64,000 bases of DNA. It comes from Mycobacterium sp. ITM-2016-00317 (lineage in GTDB: Bacteria > Actinomycetota > Actinomycetes > Mycobacteriales > Mycobacteriaceae). The DNA lies in contig NZ_CP134399.1 in NCBI RefSeq assembly GCF_002968295.1, positions 3,100,001 through 3,164,000 of the forward strand. The letters run 5' to 3'. The notes under the pieces were generated by a model. The model was given only the letters and a program-made list of their open reading frames with translations, ran no database searches and was not told where the DNA came from. Every line of letters begins with the position of its first letter. Positions within the stretch are counted from its first letter, which is position 1. Shown here piece after piece: positions 1-8,034 of the stretch. The translations under genes were made by a program, and so were the position numbers.

Positions 1-1047
1 GTGGGTGCGGAACAGCTGGCGGCCGCGCTCGTCGACCCCGTCGAACGGGGCGCCGAACTCGGGGCGCACGGCGTCGTCGCCACCGAACCTCTCCTCCTTC
101 ACCCCGCGGTAGCCGACCTCGTCGCCGGCGTAGACGCTGGGAGTGCCGCCGGTGGTGAGCAGCAGCACCAGCGCGTGCTCGACGAGCGCGGGGTCGGTCA
201 GCCGGCTCGCGATCCGGGTGACGTCGTGGTTGCCGACGAACGTCATCGGCACGAAGGTGTCGAGGAATTCGTCGTGCCGGGTCAGTGCCCAGTTCAGCTC
301 GTGGAAGTTCGCGTCGTTGAGACTGCTCCAGATCGCCTTCCAGAGCTCGTACTGGGTGACCGAGTCAAAGCCCGCGTCGCGCACCTTGCCCTGGTAATCG
401 CCGTGGATGACCTCGCCGACGAACCACGCCTGCGGGTGCCGCTCCCGCACCCGCGGCAGCACCCGGGCCCAGAACCGGTCGGGGACCGCGTAGGCGGCGT
501 CGAGCCGCCATCCGTGCGCCCCCCGGTCCAGCCAGTGCGTCATCACGTCGACGGTGTAGTCGACGACCTCGGGATTGCCGTGGTTCAGCGTGATCAGGCC
601 GTCGTGGCCCTCGAAGGTGGCGAACCCGTCGCCGCGGGGGCGGAACCAGCCCCGGTCACCGCCGGCCAGCGCGTCGCGGTAGCGCGGGAAATCGGCGCCG
701 ACGTGGTTGAACACCCCGTCGAGCAGGATCCGGAGGCCCCGCCTGTCCGCCTCGGCGACCAGGTGGTCGAAATCCTCGTCGGACCCGAGCCGGGGATCGA
801 TGCGGTAGTGGTCGACGGTGTCGTAGCCGTGAGTGCTCGAGGCGAACACCGGTCCGAGCGCGATCCCGGACGCGCCGAGCTCGATCACATAGTCGAGCCA
901 GTCGACGATCCGGCGCAGCCGGTGCCCATCGGGCCCGGGCGCCGGGTCGGCGGGGTAGGCGCCGACGAATCCGAGCGGATAGATCTGCCACCAGATGACG
1001 TGCTCGACCCAGCCCGGCCCGACGACCTCGGGTTGCCGGTCCGTCAC
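1..1047 (-). CDS. GH13 alpha-amylase family glycosidase (3' part missing)
   Basis: A glycoside hydrolase family 13 protein; 349 codons are visible and the reading frame is still open at the window edge. The N-terminus begins WWQIYPLGF about 19 residues in, as in many alpha-amylase/trehalose-type enzymes. The (beta/alpha)8 landmarks are present: GWRLDAAYA with the predicted nucleophile Asp183, FVGEVIHG with the acid/base Glu212, and FVGNHDVTR with the third carboxylate near residue 275. The GTG start overlaps the stop of the upstream deaminase by 4 bases (GTGA), so the two are translationally coupled. Exact substrate (maltodextrin, trehalose, glycogen-derived) cannot be decided from this part. 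Confidence 0.9.
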   Translation of the reverse strand, partial: MTDRQPEVVGPGWVEHVIWWQIYPLGFVGAYPADPAPGPDGHRLRRIVDWLDYVIELGASGIALGPVFASSTHGYDTVDHYRIDPRLGSDEDFDHLVAEADRRGLRILLDGVFNHVGADFPRYRDALAGGDRGWFRPRGDGFATFEGHDGLITLNHGNPEVVDYTVDVMTHWLDRGAHGWRLDAAYAVPDRFWARVLPRVRERHPQAWFVGEVIHGDYQGKVRDAGFDSVTQYELWKAIWSSLNDANFHELNWALTRHDEFLDTFVPMTFVGNHDVTRIASRLTDPALVEHALVLLLTTGGTPSVYAGDEVGYRGVKEERFGGDDAVRPEFGAPFDGVDERGRQLFRTH

Positions 1048-1523
1048 GGTCGAAAAGCTCTCGCGTACAACGCTTTCATCTCCTCGCTCAGCTCGTCTGC
1101 CGGTCCGTCCACCTGCACGCCGGGTGCCACCGCCCTGACCGGCAGGGGGGCGACCGGGGGCTCCGGTGCGGCCCATTCGCGCAGCCATCCCGTCAGCTGG
1201 TCCGCCGACGCGGCGTAGACGACGCGTCCCAGACCTACCCAGGCGTGCGCCGCGGCACACATCGGGCAGTGCTCGCCGGAGGTGTAGACGGTGCAGCGGG
1301 CCCGCTCCGCGGGGGTCAGGTGCCCGGCGGCCCAGCGGGCGATCGCGAACTCGGGATGCCGGGTGGCGTCACCGTCCTTGACCCGGTTGTGGTCCTCGAA
1401 CCGGACGGTGCCGTGCTCGTCGAGCAGGAGCGAGCCGAACGGCTCGTCCCCACCGTCGAGTCCCTGACGGGCAAGGTCGACGCAACGGCGCAGGTACTCG
1501 AGGTCGTCATCGGTGACCGGCAC
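1044..1523 (-). CDS. nucleoside/cytidine deaminase-family protein
   Basis: 159-residue zinc-dependent deaminase of the CDA/guanine-deaminase-like superfamily. The zinc site reads HPE at residues 56-58 (His ligand and proton-shuttling Glu58) and CPMC at 86-89 (two Cys ligands). Single-domain length fits guanine or nucleoside deaminases rather than the riboflavin enzyme RibD. It sits 9 bases after the TPR gene and overlaps the glycosidase start, in a minus-strand run. Substrate is not determined: the family includes guanine, cytosine and tRNA-adenosine deaminases. Confidence 0.85.
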   Translation of the reverse strand: MPVTDDDLEYLRRCVDLARQGLDGGDEPFGSLLLDEHGTVRFEDHNRVKDGDATRHPEFAIARWAAGHLTPAERARCTVYTSGEHCPMCAAAHAWVGLGRVVYAASADQLTGWLREWAAPEPPVAPLPVRAVAPGVQVDGPADELSEEMKALYARAFRP

Positions 1524-1532
1524 AGCCGGAGT

Positions 1533-3215
1533 CTACGGTCGCGACTGCGACCGGCAGGCGCAGGACGCCTCGATCGGCACGTCCGCGCGCGCGGCGGCCA
1601 GCTCGAGCTGCCTGCCGATGATCGCGGCTTCGGCGGCGCGGCCGAGCCGGGTCAGGCATTCGTGGTATCCGTGCAGACTCCACACGTTGCCCGGATGCTG
1701 GCACGGTCGTGCCAGCGTCGGGTCCAGGCCGAGGTCGGCGGCGTACACCGCGGTGGCCTCCTCGACCCGGCCCTGCTCGAGCAGCAGCGCGCCGAGCGCG
1801 TGCCGGGTGGGCTGCATCCATCCCCACGGTTCGTCGTACGGGAGCCCGTCGTCGAGCTCGACGGCACGCCTCAGGTTGGCGAACGCGTCGTCGAATCGCC
1901 CGGCGCGGTAGTCGATCTCACCGTCGAGCATGGCCGCGGCGACCGCCAGGATGTCCCGGCTGGTGTTGTTGAACAGATACCGGCTCTCCGGTATGCGGGC
2001 GTAGGCCGCGGCGAACAGTTCGCGTTCTGCGGCGGCCTGATCGAGGTGTCCGCTCGCCGCGTGGGCCACCCCGCGCGCGTAGTGGATGGTGGCCGTGGTG
2101 GTGCAGTACAGCTGCTGGTCCCCGGGCAGCGGCGTGGCGATCAGCTCCGCCCAGCGGCCGAACCGGATCAGCACGTGCACCCGCATCGGCACGAACGCTT
2201 CCAGCCAGTCGGCCATCGGCGGCGATTCGATGGCCAGCAGATCCGGGGTCAGCTGGGCGGCCAGTTCGTCGGCGGCGTGCAGCGCGACGGTCGAATTGCC
2301 TTCGAACATCGCCGAATACACCACGAAGTGCAGGTTGTGGGCGCGGTACAGCGAGTAGAAGTTCAGCGGGCCGCGATCCTCGACGAAGCGTCGATCCACT
2401 TGCACCGCAGCCAGGTTCGCCGCCACCGAGTCGTGGTAGTTGCCGCACAGCACGTCGATGTGGCTGGGCATGTGCCGCAGGTGCCCGGCATCGGGCACCA
2501 GCCCGCGCAGCAGGTCCGCGGCGGGCAGGGCCTCCTGCGGGGTCGTCGACATCTCCATCGTGTGCAGGTAGAGGTGCAGTATCCCGGGGTGAGCCCGGCC
2601 CGCGTCCGTGGCCAGCGCGGCGTCGAGGATCTGTTTGGCCTCCACCACCCGGGATCCGGGCGCCGGGTCACCGGTACGGATGTCCCACAACGCCCACGCG
2701 GTGACGTTGACGAGTGCGTCGGCGGCCAATGCCGCCACGTCGATGTCGTCCGGATACGCCTGTGCCAGTGCCGACATCGCGTCGGCGTAGGCGGCGTGAC
2801 CGGCCTGCAGCGCGTCGGTGTCGGCCGGGTCACCGGTGGGGAAGCGGGCGGTCAGCGCCGCGATCAGCGCTTGTTCGACGGCGTCGGCGCGACCGCGGGC
2901 GGCCAGTTCGAGTTCCATCCGGGCCCGCGCGAGGGAGGCCGCGAGGTCCGCCGGGTCGAACGCCTCCCAGCCCTTGTTGTAGTTGGGGCCGATCGCATAG
3001 GCCACACCCCAGCGGGCGAGCGCGAAATCCGGGTCGAGTTCGAGCGCTCGGTCGAAGCAGTGGATGGCTTCTTCGTGGTTGAACGCGTACGACCAGACCA
3101 TGCCGCGGTCGAACCAGATCTGCGCGGCCTCCGACGGCGTGTCAGTCGGCCGGTGAAACGAGCCGAGGTCGTAGTACGGTTCCGCGAGCCCTGGTGAGGC
3201 GGTCATGCAGGGCAC
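1533..3215 (-). CDS. tetratricopeptide-repeat protein
   Basis: 560-residue, mostly alpha-helical protein. The clearest TPR is near the N-terminus (WFDRGMVWSYAFNHEEAIHCFDRALELDPDF region), with further degenerate repeats and a canonical one near residues 420-470. No signal peptide or membrane segment is seen, so it is probably a cytoplasmic scaffold. The start chosen here overlaps the upstream membrane gene by 74 bases; an in-frame ATG at 3206 is equally good. The overlap is kept because the conserved-looking YYDLGSFHRP stretch lies inside it. Function is unknown; the position suggests it is co-expressed with the TetR, membrane and deaminase genes. Confidence 0.8.
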   Translation of the reverse strand: MPCMTASPGLAEPYYDLGSFHRPTDTPSEAAQIWFDRGMVWSYAFNHEEAIHCFDRALELDPDFALARWGVAYAIGPNYNKGWEAFDPADLAASLARARMELELAARGRADAVEQALIAALTARFPTGDPADTDALQAGHAAYADAMSALAQAYPDDIDVAALAADALVNVTAWALWDIRTGDPAPGSRVVEAKQILDAALATDAGRAHPGILHLYLHTMEMSTTPQEALPAADLLRGLVPDAGHLRHMPSHIDVLCGNYHDSVAANLAAVQVDRRFVEDRGPLNFYSLYRAHNLHFVVYSAMFEGNSTVALHAADELAAQLTPDLLAIESPPMADWLEAFVPMRVHVLIRFGRWAELIATPLPGDQQLYCTTTATIHYARGVAHAASGHLDQAAAERELFAAAYARIPESRYLFNNTSRDILAVAAAMLDGEIDYRAGRFDDAFANLRRAVELDDGLPYDEPWGWMQPTRHALGALLLEQGRVEEATAVYAADLGLDPTLARPCQHPGNVWSLHGYHECLTRLGRAAEAAIIGRQLELAAARADVPIEASCACRSQSRP

Positions 3216-4203
3216 GGTAATTCACCCGGACGGCGGTGGCGAGGGTAGCGAAAAGACCGCCGACAGCGGCCCATATCCCCAGTGTCACCAGGGGCGTCGC
3301 GGCTCCGTGCCCGCCGAAGTAGGAGATGCTGCGCAGCAGCGAGACCCCGGAGCCCTGAGGCACCACCCCGGTCAGGGCCGAGTAGAACCCCGACAGCAGC
3401 GGCCGACCCACCGGACCGGCCGCCGCGGCGTTGCCGACGATGACCAGGAACAACCCGAGCACGATCGACGCGCCGGCACCGAAGGCGGCGGCGACCCCGG
3501 TGATGGCGCCGCCGACGGCCATCGCGTAGAGCCACAGCGCACCGAAGACCTGCCAGGGGTGACCGGTCAGCGCGCCCAGGACCGGGCCCACGTAGACGGT
3601 GACGACACCGGCGAGCACGGCCGAGAACGCGGACAGCGATGCGGTGCGCAGCACGAAGGTCGCCGGCGTGTGGACGGCGCCCATCAACCGGCCCAGGAGC
3701 GCCGCGCCCGCCGACGCACCGATCGAGACGAAGATGACGGCGTAGAACTCGACGGTGCCCGACGGGTTGCCCGGTGTCGTCGGGGCGACGTCTTCGACCA
3801 CGGAGGCCAGACCGGCGCGTTCGGCTGCGGCGCGGCCGACGCCCTCGGCGGCCGCGGCGACGCTGCGCCCGCCACCGCCGGCGACGTAGACGGTCATCGT
3901 CCCGCCGTCACCGACCGCCAGTGCGGCGTCGGCGGCGCGTTCGTATACCCGCGCACTCGCCGTGGCGGCGTCGCCGACCTCGTCGACCGACAACGCGTTC
4001 TCTGCGCGCAGGCCGTCGACCACCGGGGCCGGCGCGGCGACCGCGACGGTCATCTGATGCAAGGTGGGTTTCGCGAACGCCCCGGCGTAGCTGGCGATCA
4101 TCGCGAGCACGAAGATCGTCAACGCGGTCAGCGCCAGCACTGTGGTGCGTACTGCCGAGCGGTTGCGGAACCCGGCGGGTTCCGCAGCGTGGTGTCTACC
4201 CAT
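3142..4203 (-). CDS. multi-pass membrane protein, ABC-2/YhgE-Pip-like
   Basis: 353 residues: one N-terminal transmembrane helix (about 20-42), an extracytoplasmic alanine-rich domain to about residue 145, then about five helices. This one-plus-five layout with a large outer loop is that of ABC-2-type/YhgE-Pip or DUF3533 permeases. No ATP-binding partner is nearby. The ATG lies 8 bases inside the upstream TetR gene, so the regulator and the membrane protein are co-translated. Efflux or cell-envelope export is an inference from the family and from the TetR partner. Confidence 0.75.
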   Translation of the reverse strand: MGRHHAAEPAGFRNRSAVRTTVLALTALTIFVLAMIASYAGAFAKPTLHQMTVAVAAPAPVVDGLRAENALSVDEVGDAATASARVYERAADAALAVGDGGTMTVYVAGGGGRSVAAAAEGVGRAAAERAGLASVVEDVAPTTPGNPSGTVEFYAVIFVSIGASAGAALLGRLMGAVHTPATFVLRTASLSAFSAVLAGVVTVYVGPVLGALTGHPWQVFGALWLYAMAVGGAITGVAAAFGAGASIVLGLFLVIVGNAAAAGPVGRPLLSGFYSALTGVVPQGSGVSLLRSISYFGGHGAATPLVTLGIWAAVGGLFATLATAVRVNYRALHDRLTRARGTVLRPRLVSPAD

Positions 4204-4783
4204 CGAGGGGGCCTTTCGGAGTGGGGGAGCCGCCCAGCAGCGCGTCGATGGTGACGAGCGCCGCGCGGACGCGGGCGTGCAGGTCGGTCGGATGCGGATC
4301 TTCCATCCAGGACCGCAGGACCTCCATGAGCCCGCCGACCAGGAATCTGGTCACCGCGTCGGCGGGCAGTGGGGCGATGGTGTGCAGCATGGCCATGCCT
4401 TGATCGGCGATCTGCCTGCACGGGTCCAGCAGGGCCTCGCGGTAGGTGGCCAGCACGTGCTGGTGGACGGTGCTGGACACCACGTTGTGGCACAGCCCCG
4501 GGTGTCTCGCGGCGAACTCGAAGAGGTCGAGGATGTGCGTGCGGGCGTCCCGGCTGCGGGGCCGGGCGGCGGCGAACGCGTGCGAGAAGGCAGTCGCCAC
4601 GGCGTCGTCGCGGTCACGGAAGTGCCGGTAGAACACCTGCCGGCTGACCTCGGCCCGAGCGACCAGGTCACCGACGGTGATCCCGTCGACCGGGCGCTCG
4701 TTCGCGAGGGCCAGCGCCGCGGCCCGGAGGCGGGTGCGGACCCGCTCGGCGCGGGGGTCGGCGCTGCGGCCGCGTTCGGTCAT
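4196..4783 (-). CDS. TetR family transcriptional regulator
   Basis: 195 residues with an N-terminal TetR helix-turn-helix (ITVGDLVARAEVSRQVFYRHF, about residues 35-55) and a helical ligand domain. It heads the minus-strand run that includes the membrane protein and TPR gene, and is divergent from the cupin gene. Two overlapping inverted repeats lie in the shared 108-base intergenic region, which suggests autoregulation plus control of the cupin gene. Ligand unknown. Confidence 0.9.
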   Translation of the reverse strand: MTERGRSADPRAERVRTRLRAAALALANERPVDGITVGDLVARAEVSRQVFYRHFRDRDDAVATAFSHAFAAARPRSRDARTHILDLFEFAARHPGLCHNVVSSTVHQHVLATYREALLDPCRQIADQGMAMLHTIAPLPADAVTRFLVGGLMEVLRSWMEDPHPTDLHARVRAALVTIDALLGGSPTPKGPLDG

Positions 4784-4810
4784 TGGCCGAGACTAGAAGG
4801 TTTCATGGAC

Positions 4811-4841
4811 AGTTGTCCACGACAACTTAGGTTATCTAAGT
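4811..4841. promoter_or_regulatory. double overlapping inverted repeat, probable TetR operator
   Basis: AGTTGTC-CAC-GACAACT (4811-4827, perfect 7-bp arms) runs into ACTTAG-GTTAT-CTAAGT (4825-4841, perfect 6-bp arms); both are 17 bp and their centres are 14 bp apart. They lie between the divergent TetR (start 4783) and cupin (start 4892) genes. Binding by this TetR is inferred from position. Confidence 0.7.
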
Positions 4842-4891
4842 CACTGCGCCGGGGTGTAGCCCTCCGAAACGAGCCGGTCTACCGTGGCGGG

Positions 4892-5275
4892 ATGATCCGA
4901 TGCGTGCGGCTGTGGACCGGCCCCGACCTCGGTTCACATGTGCAGATCGGCCGCATCGAGATGGCCGCAGGCCGCAACGAGGATTTGGTGACCACGACCA
5001 TGGGCGCCCGGCACATCACAATCGAGGAGACAGCCCCGGGCGGCACCCTGGCCTGGCACACCGCCCCGGTGCGCCAGCTCGTGGTCACCCTGACCGGGAC
5101 CCTGCTGTTCACCACCCGCGACGGCGAGGAGTTCACGTTGAGGCCCGGCGACATCCTGCTCGCCGAGGACACCACCGGGACCGGACATCAATGGCGTCTC
5201 GACGGCACCGACCCGTGGCGCCGGATGTATGTGATGCTCGCCGACGGCGCCGAGGTCCCGTTCGTCGCCGACTGA
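4892..5275 (+). CDS. small cupin-domain protein
   Basis: 127 residues forming a single cupin barrel. Motif 1 is incomplete (GTLAWHTAPVRQLVVTLTG) and motif 2 reads RPGDILLAEDTTGTGHQW, so one His in each motif remains. The ATG at 4892 gives a complete barrel without extra sequence. Divergent from the TetR gene, with two inverted repeats between them. Possible roles are a small-molecule sensor or dioxygenase-like enzyme; none can be assigned. Confidence 0.8.
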   Translation: MIRCVRLWTGPDLGSHVQIGRIEMAAGRNEDLVTTTMGARHITIEETAPGGTLAWHTAPVRQLVVTLTGTLLFTTRDGEEFTLRPGDILLAEDTTGTGHQWRLDGTDPWRRMYVMLADGAEVPFVAD

Positions 5276-5288
5276 CCGGCCCGGTCCG

Positions 5289-6727
5289 TCAACGCGCTGC
5301 CGAGACGTCACTGCCGACGAACCAGCGCCGCAGGAAGCGTTCGAGCGCGCCGGCATCGGCGCCCGACGCGGCGAGGTAGCCGTCGGGACGCACCAGCATC
5401 CAGCTGTCCGCGGCCCGGCCTGCGCGCGTCGTGACGACCCCGCTCCATCGGCGCGCGGTCGCTTGTACCGACTCGTCGTCGGTGAACAGGGTCAGCGCAC
5501 CGAGGTCGAGCTCGTCGTAGAGGCCGTCGGCATCCGGGACGCGCAGGCCTCTCCGTCGGGGCCGAAGCCACCGCGGTAGCGCGCCGACAACTGACCGAAC
5601 ATCGCCGCGGCGGCGTTCTGCACCCGCGCGCGGCCCAGTGCGCGCGGCGCCATCCGGATACGCAGCGCGTGCACCACGGGATTGGTGGAGTTGAAGATTC
5701 GCGTGCCGATCTCGGTGATCCACACCAGCCGGCGCGCCACGGGTAAGCGTTCCGACGAATACGATTCGAGCAGAACGCGTTCGGCGCGTCCGTCGAGCAC
5801 CATCGCCAGCTTCCAGGACAGGTTGACCATGTCCTGGATCCCGAGGTTCATGCCCTGACCGCCGGCCGGGCTGTGCACGTGGGCGGCGTCCCCGCCGAAG
5901 AACACGCGTCCGGACCGCATGGTCCGCACATGCCTGCTGTTGATCCGGAACCGCGAGCTCCAGTTCGGCGAGTGCAGCCGGACCGGGATGTGCACCACGC
6001 GCTCGAAGAGTCGCCGCAGGTCCTCCGTCGCGGGTTCGGCACGCTGCCCGGTGATCCCGTCGGGATCGGTGGCCATCATCCGGAACCGGCCGCCGCCCAT
6101 CGGGAACGTCGCGACGAATCCGTTGCGGTCCAGGAAGATCGACACCTGATCCTCGGCCAGGTCGCCGTCGATGTGCAGGTCGGCCAGTACGTAGTTGTGG
6201 GGGAGGGTGCGTCCGGGGAAGCGCAATCCGAGCGCCTTGCGCAACGTGCTGTGAGGCCCGTCGGCGGCAATGACGTAGGGGGCCCGGACCACCTCCGGCG
6301 CGCCCGCGCAGTTCAGCGTCACCTCGACGGCGTCGACGCACTCGCGCAGGGCGGTGACCTCCACACCACGCTCGACCTTGACGCCCTGGCGCATCAGCTG
6401 CTCGGTCAGCAGCCGCTCGGTCTCGGACTGGGCGAGCATCAGGATGAAGTTGAACCGGCTCGGCATCCGCTGCAATTCGATCGCGGCCAGGGTGCGGCCC
6501 CCGGCGTGCAGGACCGCCCGGTCCGCGCGGTTGCCCAGCGCGAGCATCTGGTCACCCACGCCGCGGACCCGCAGGAGCTCGAGTGTGCGGGCCTGTACGG
6601 CCAGCGCGCGTGACTCCGCCGAGGGCGCCTCGGCACGGTCCACGATCCGCACCGGCACCCCGAGCCGGGACAGTTCCAGTGCGGCGGTCAGTCCGGTCGG
6701 CCCGGCTCCCACGATCAGCACGTCCAT
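5289..6727 (-). pseudogene. FAD-dependent aromatic-ring-type monooxygenase, frameshifted
   Basis: A PheA/TfdB/UbiH-type flavoprotein monooxygenase. The first frame holds the Rossmann motif VGAGPTGLTAALELSRLG at the N-terminus, a DG motif (YVIAADGPHSTLRK) and the FAD-ribityl motif GGDAAHVHSPAGGQGMN. Near 5546-5549 the frame is lost: homologous sequence (LRVPDADGLYDELDLGALT and a thioredoxin-like tail) continues in another frame to 5289. One extra G in the GGCC run would restore a 479-residue protein of normal length. Divergent from a TetR gene, with two operator copies between. The shift may be a real mutation or a sequencing error. Confidence 0.85.
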
Positions 6728-6741
6728 GACGACCCCCTCAA

Positions 6742-6801
6742 GTCAACAGCTGGTGACTTGAGCTTAGGCCGTGCACGGCATTTGTCAACGGTTGGTGACT
6801 T
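6742..6801. promoter_or_regulatory. pair of TetR operator copies spaced four helical turns
   Basis: GTCAACAGCTGGTGACTT (6742-6759) and GTCAACGGTTGGTGACTT (6784-6801) match at 16 of 18 positions and begin 42 bp apart. The first copy is itself palindromic (AAGTCA...TGACTT). They fill the gap between the divergent monooxygenase and TetR genes, as expected for co-operative TetR binding on one face of the helix. Confidence 0.8.
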
Positions 6802-6812
6802 ATGCTTTTCCG

Positions 6813-7376
6813 GTGGCACAGACACGGGCACGCAACGCCGAGACCACCCGGGCGGACATCCTGGCCGCGGCGCGCCGGCGCTTCGGCGCCGACGGCTACG
6901 AACGGACCACGCTGCGTGCCGTCGCCGCCGACGTCGGCGTCGATCCCGCGATGATCATCCGTTACTTCGGCACCAAGCAGCAGTTGTTCGCCGCGGCCGC
7001 GGAGTTCCAGCTGCACCTGCCCGACCTGCGCGGGCTGGAGCCCGACGCGATGGCCGACGCGCTGATGGAGCGGTTCTTCGCGGTCTGGGAGCGCGACACC
7101 ACGTTCGTCGCGTTGCTGCGGGCCGCGGCGACCAGCCCGGCCGCCGCCGAGACCATGCGCGGCGTGTTCGCGACGCAGGTGGCGCCGACGCTGGCCGCCG
7201 TCGCGCCCGACAACCCCGCACCCCGGGCTGTGCTCATCGGCTCGCTGGTGCTCGGGATGGCGACCACCCGCTATGTCCTGGAGGCCCCGGCGGCACGGTC
7301 GCTCGGGCACGACGAGCTCATCCGGTGGGCGCGGCCGGTCATCCGCGATCTGCTCACCGGGCCACCCCCGGCGTGA
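6813..7376 (+). CDS. TetR family transcriptional regulator
   Basis: 187 residues from the GTG at 6813; an upstream in-frame GTG at 6771 would put the second operator copy inside the coding region, so it was rejected. The helix-turn-helix reads TTLRAVAADVGVDPAMIIRYFGTKQQLF (about 32-58), followed by a TetR_C helical domain. Probable repressor of the divergent FAD monooxygenase and of itself through the repeated GTCAAC-TGGTGACTT sites. Confidence 0.9.
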   Translation: MAQTRARNAETTRADILAAARRRFGADGYERTTLRAVAADVGVDPAMIIRYFGTKQQLFAAAAEFQLHLPDLRGLEPDAMADALMERFFAVWERDTTFVALLRAAATSPAAAETMRGVFATQVAPTLAAVAPDNPAPRAVLIGSLVLGMATTRYVLEAPAARSLGHDELIRWARPVIRDLLTGPPPA

Positions 7377-7385
7377 CCCGGCACC

Positions 7386-7399
7386 TGAAACATGTTCTA
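7386..7399. promoter_or_regulatory. KstR-like box
   Basis: TGAAACATGTTCTA matches the KstR core pattern TnnAACnnGTTnnA at all eight fixed positions (motif recalled from published work on the mycobacterial sterol regulon). It ends 8 bases before the GTG of the PaaI-type thioesterase, where a bound repressor would block transcription start. No kstR gene is in the window. Confidence 0.65.
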
Positions 7400-7407
7400 G
7401 TCGAGGG

Positions 7408-8034
7408 GTGCTGGACTACACCCCGGTCGACGGCCTCAGCGCCGCCGACGTCGAACGGCTGCGCGCCGTCTACGAACCCCTGACCGAGTCGGTACGCGGC
7501 CTGATCGACGCCGCGATCCGCACCGAGGCCGACGGCGACACCGTCGCGGCGGCCAGGGCCGAGATCGACGCGATCACCGAACGGTTGCGCGCGGCTCAGC
7601 GCGACGGTTCGTTCGGAATCCAGTACGGCGCGGACGGCATCCCGATGCCGTGGGGCAACGCGGTGATCGGCATCCGCAATCCGAGTGCGCCGCCGGTGGT
7701 GATCCGCCGGGACCCCGACGGTTCGGTGCGCAGCGACTTCCACCTCGGCGCGGCGTTCGAGGGCCCACCCGGACACGTGCACGGCGGGGTGTCTGCGATG
7801 ATCCTCGACCACGTCCTCGGCGATGCGGCCAGCAAGCCGGGCGCCCATCGGCTGACCGGCACCCTCACCGTGCGCTACCGGCGGCTGACACCGCTGGGCC
7901 GGCTGCGCTCCGAAGCGCGGATCACCCACACCGACGGGTTCAAGACCTACGCGGTCGGGCACATCGCCGACGCCACCGGGGTGACGGTCGAGGCCGAGGC
8001 GGTGTTCATCGAACCGAAATGGGCACGGGGCTGA
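7408..8034 (+). CDS. PaaI-family hot-dog thioesterase
   Basis: 208 residues. The hot-dog domain occupies the C-terminal half, with the family signature GPPGHVHGGVSAMILDHVLG (about 120-140), in which HGG and the acidic residue of the helix shape the acyl-CoA thioesterase site. The N-terminal 80 residues form a helical extension seen in actinobacterial members. GTG 7408 is the only start giving the whole extension. The KstR-like box just upstream suggests a role in sterol or lipid CoA-ester turnover. Its 3' end overlaps the convergent FUSC gene by 29 bases. Confidence 0.85.
   Translation: MLDYTPVDGLSAADVERLRAVYEPLTESVRGLIDAAIRTEADGDTVAAARAEIDAITERLRAAQRDGSFGIQYGADGIPMPWGNAVIGIRNPSAPPVVIRRDPDGSVRSDFHLGAAFEGPPGHVHGGVSAMILDHVLGDAASKPGAHRLTGTLTVRYRRLTPLGRLRSEARITHTDGFKTYAVGHIADATGVTVEAEAVFIEPKWARG

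Noticed and set aside
1..3197. Long plus-strand reading frames opposite the deaminase, TPR and glycosidase genes
   Set aside because: They are antisense to genes with clear domains; amino-acid content is typical of GC-rich shadow frames.
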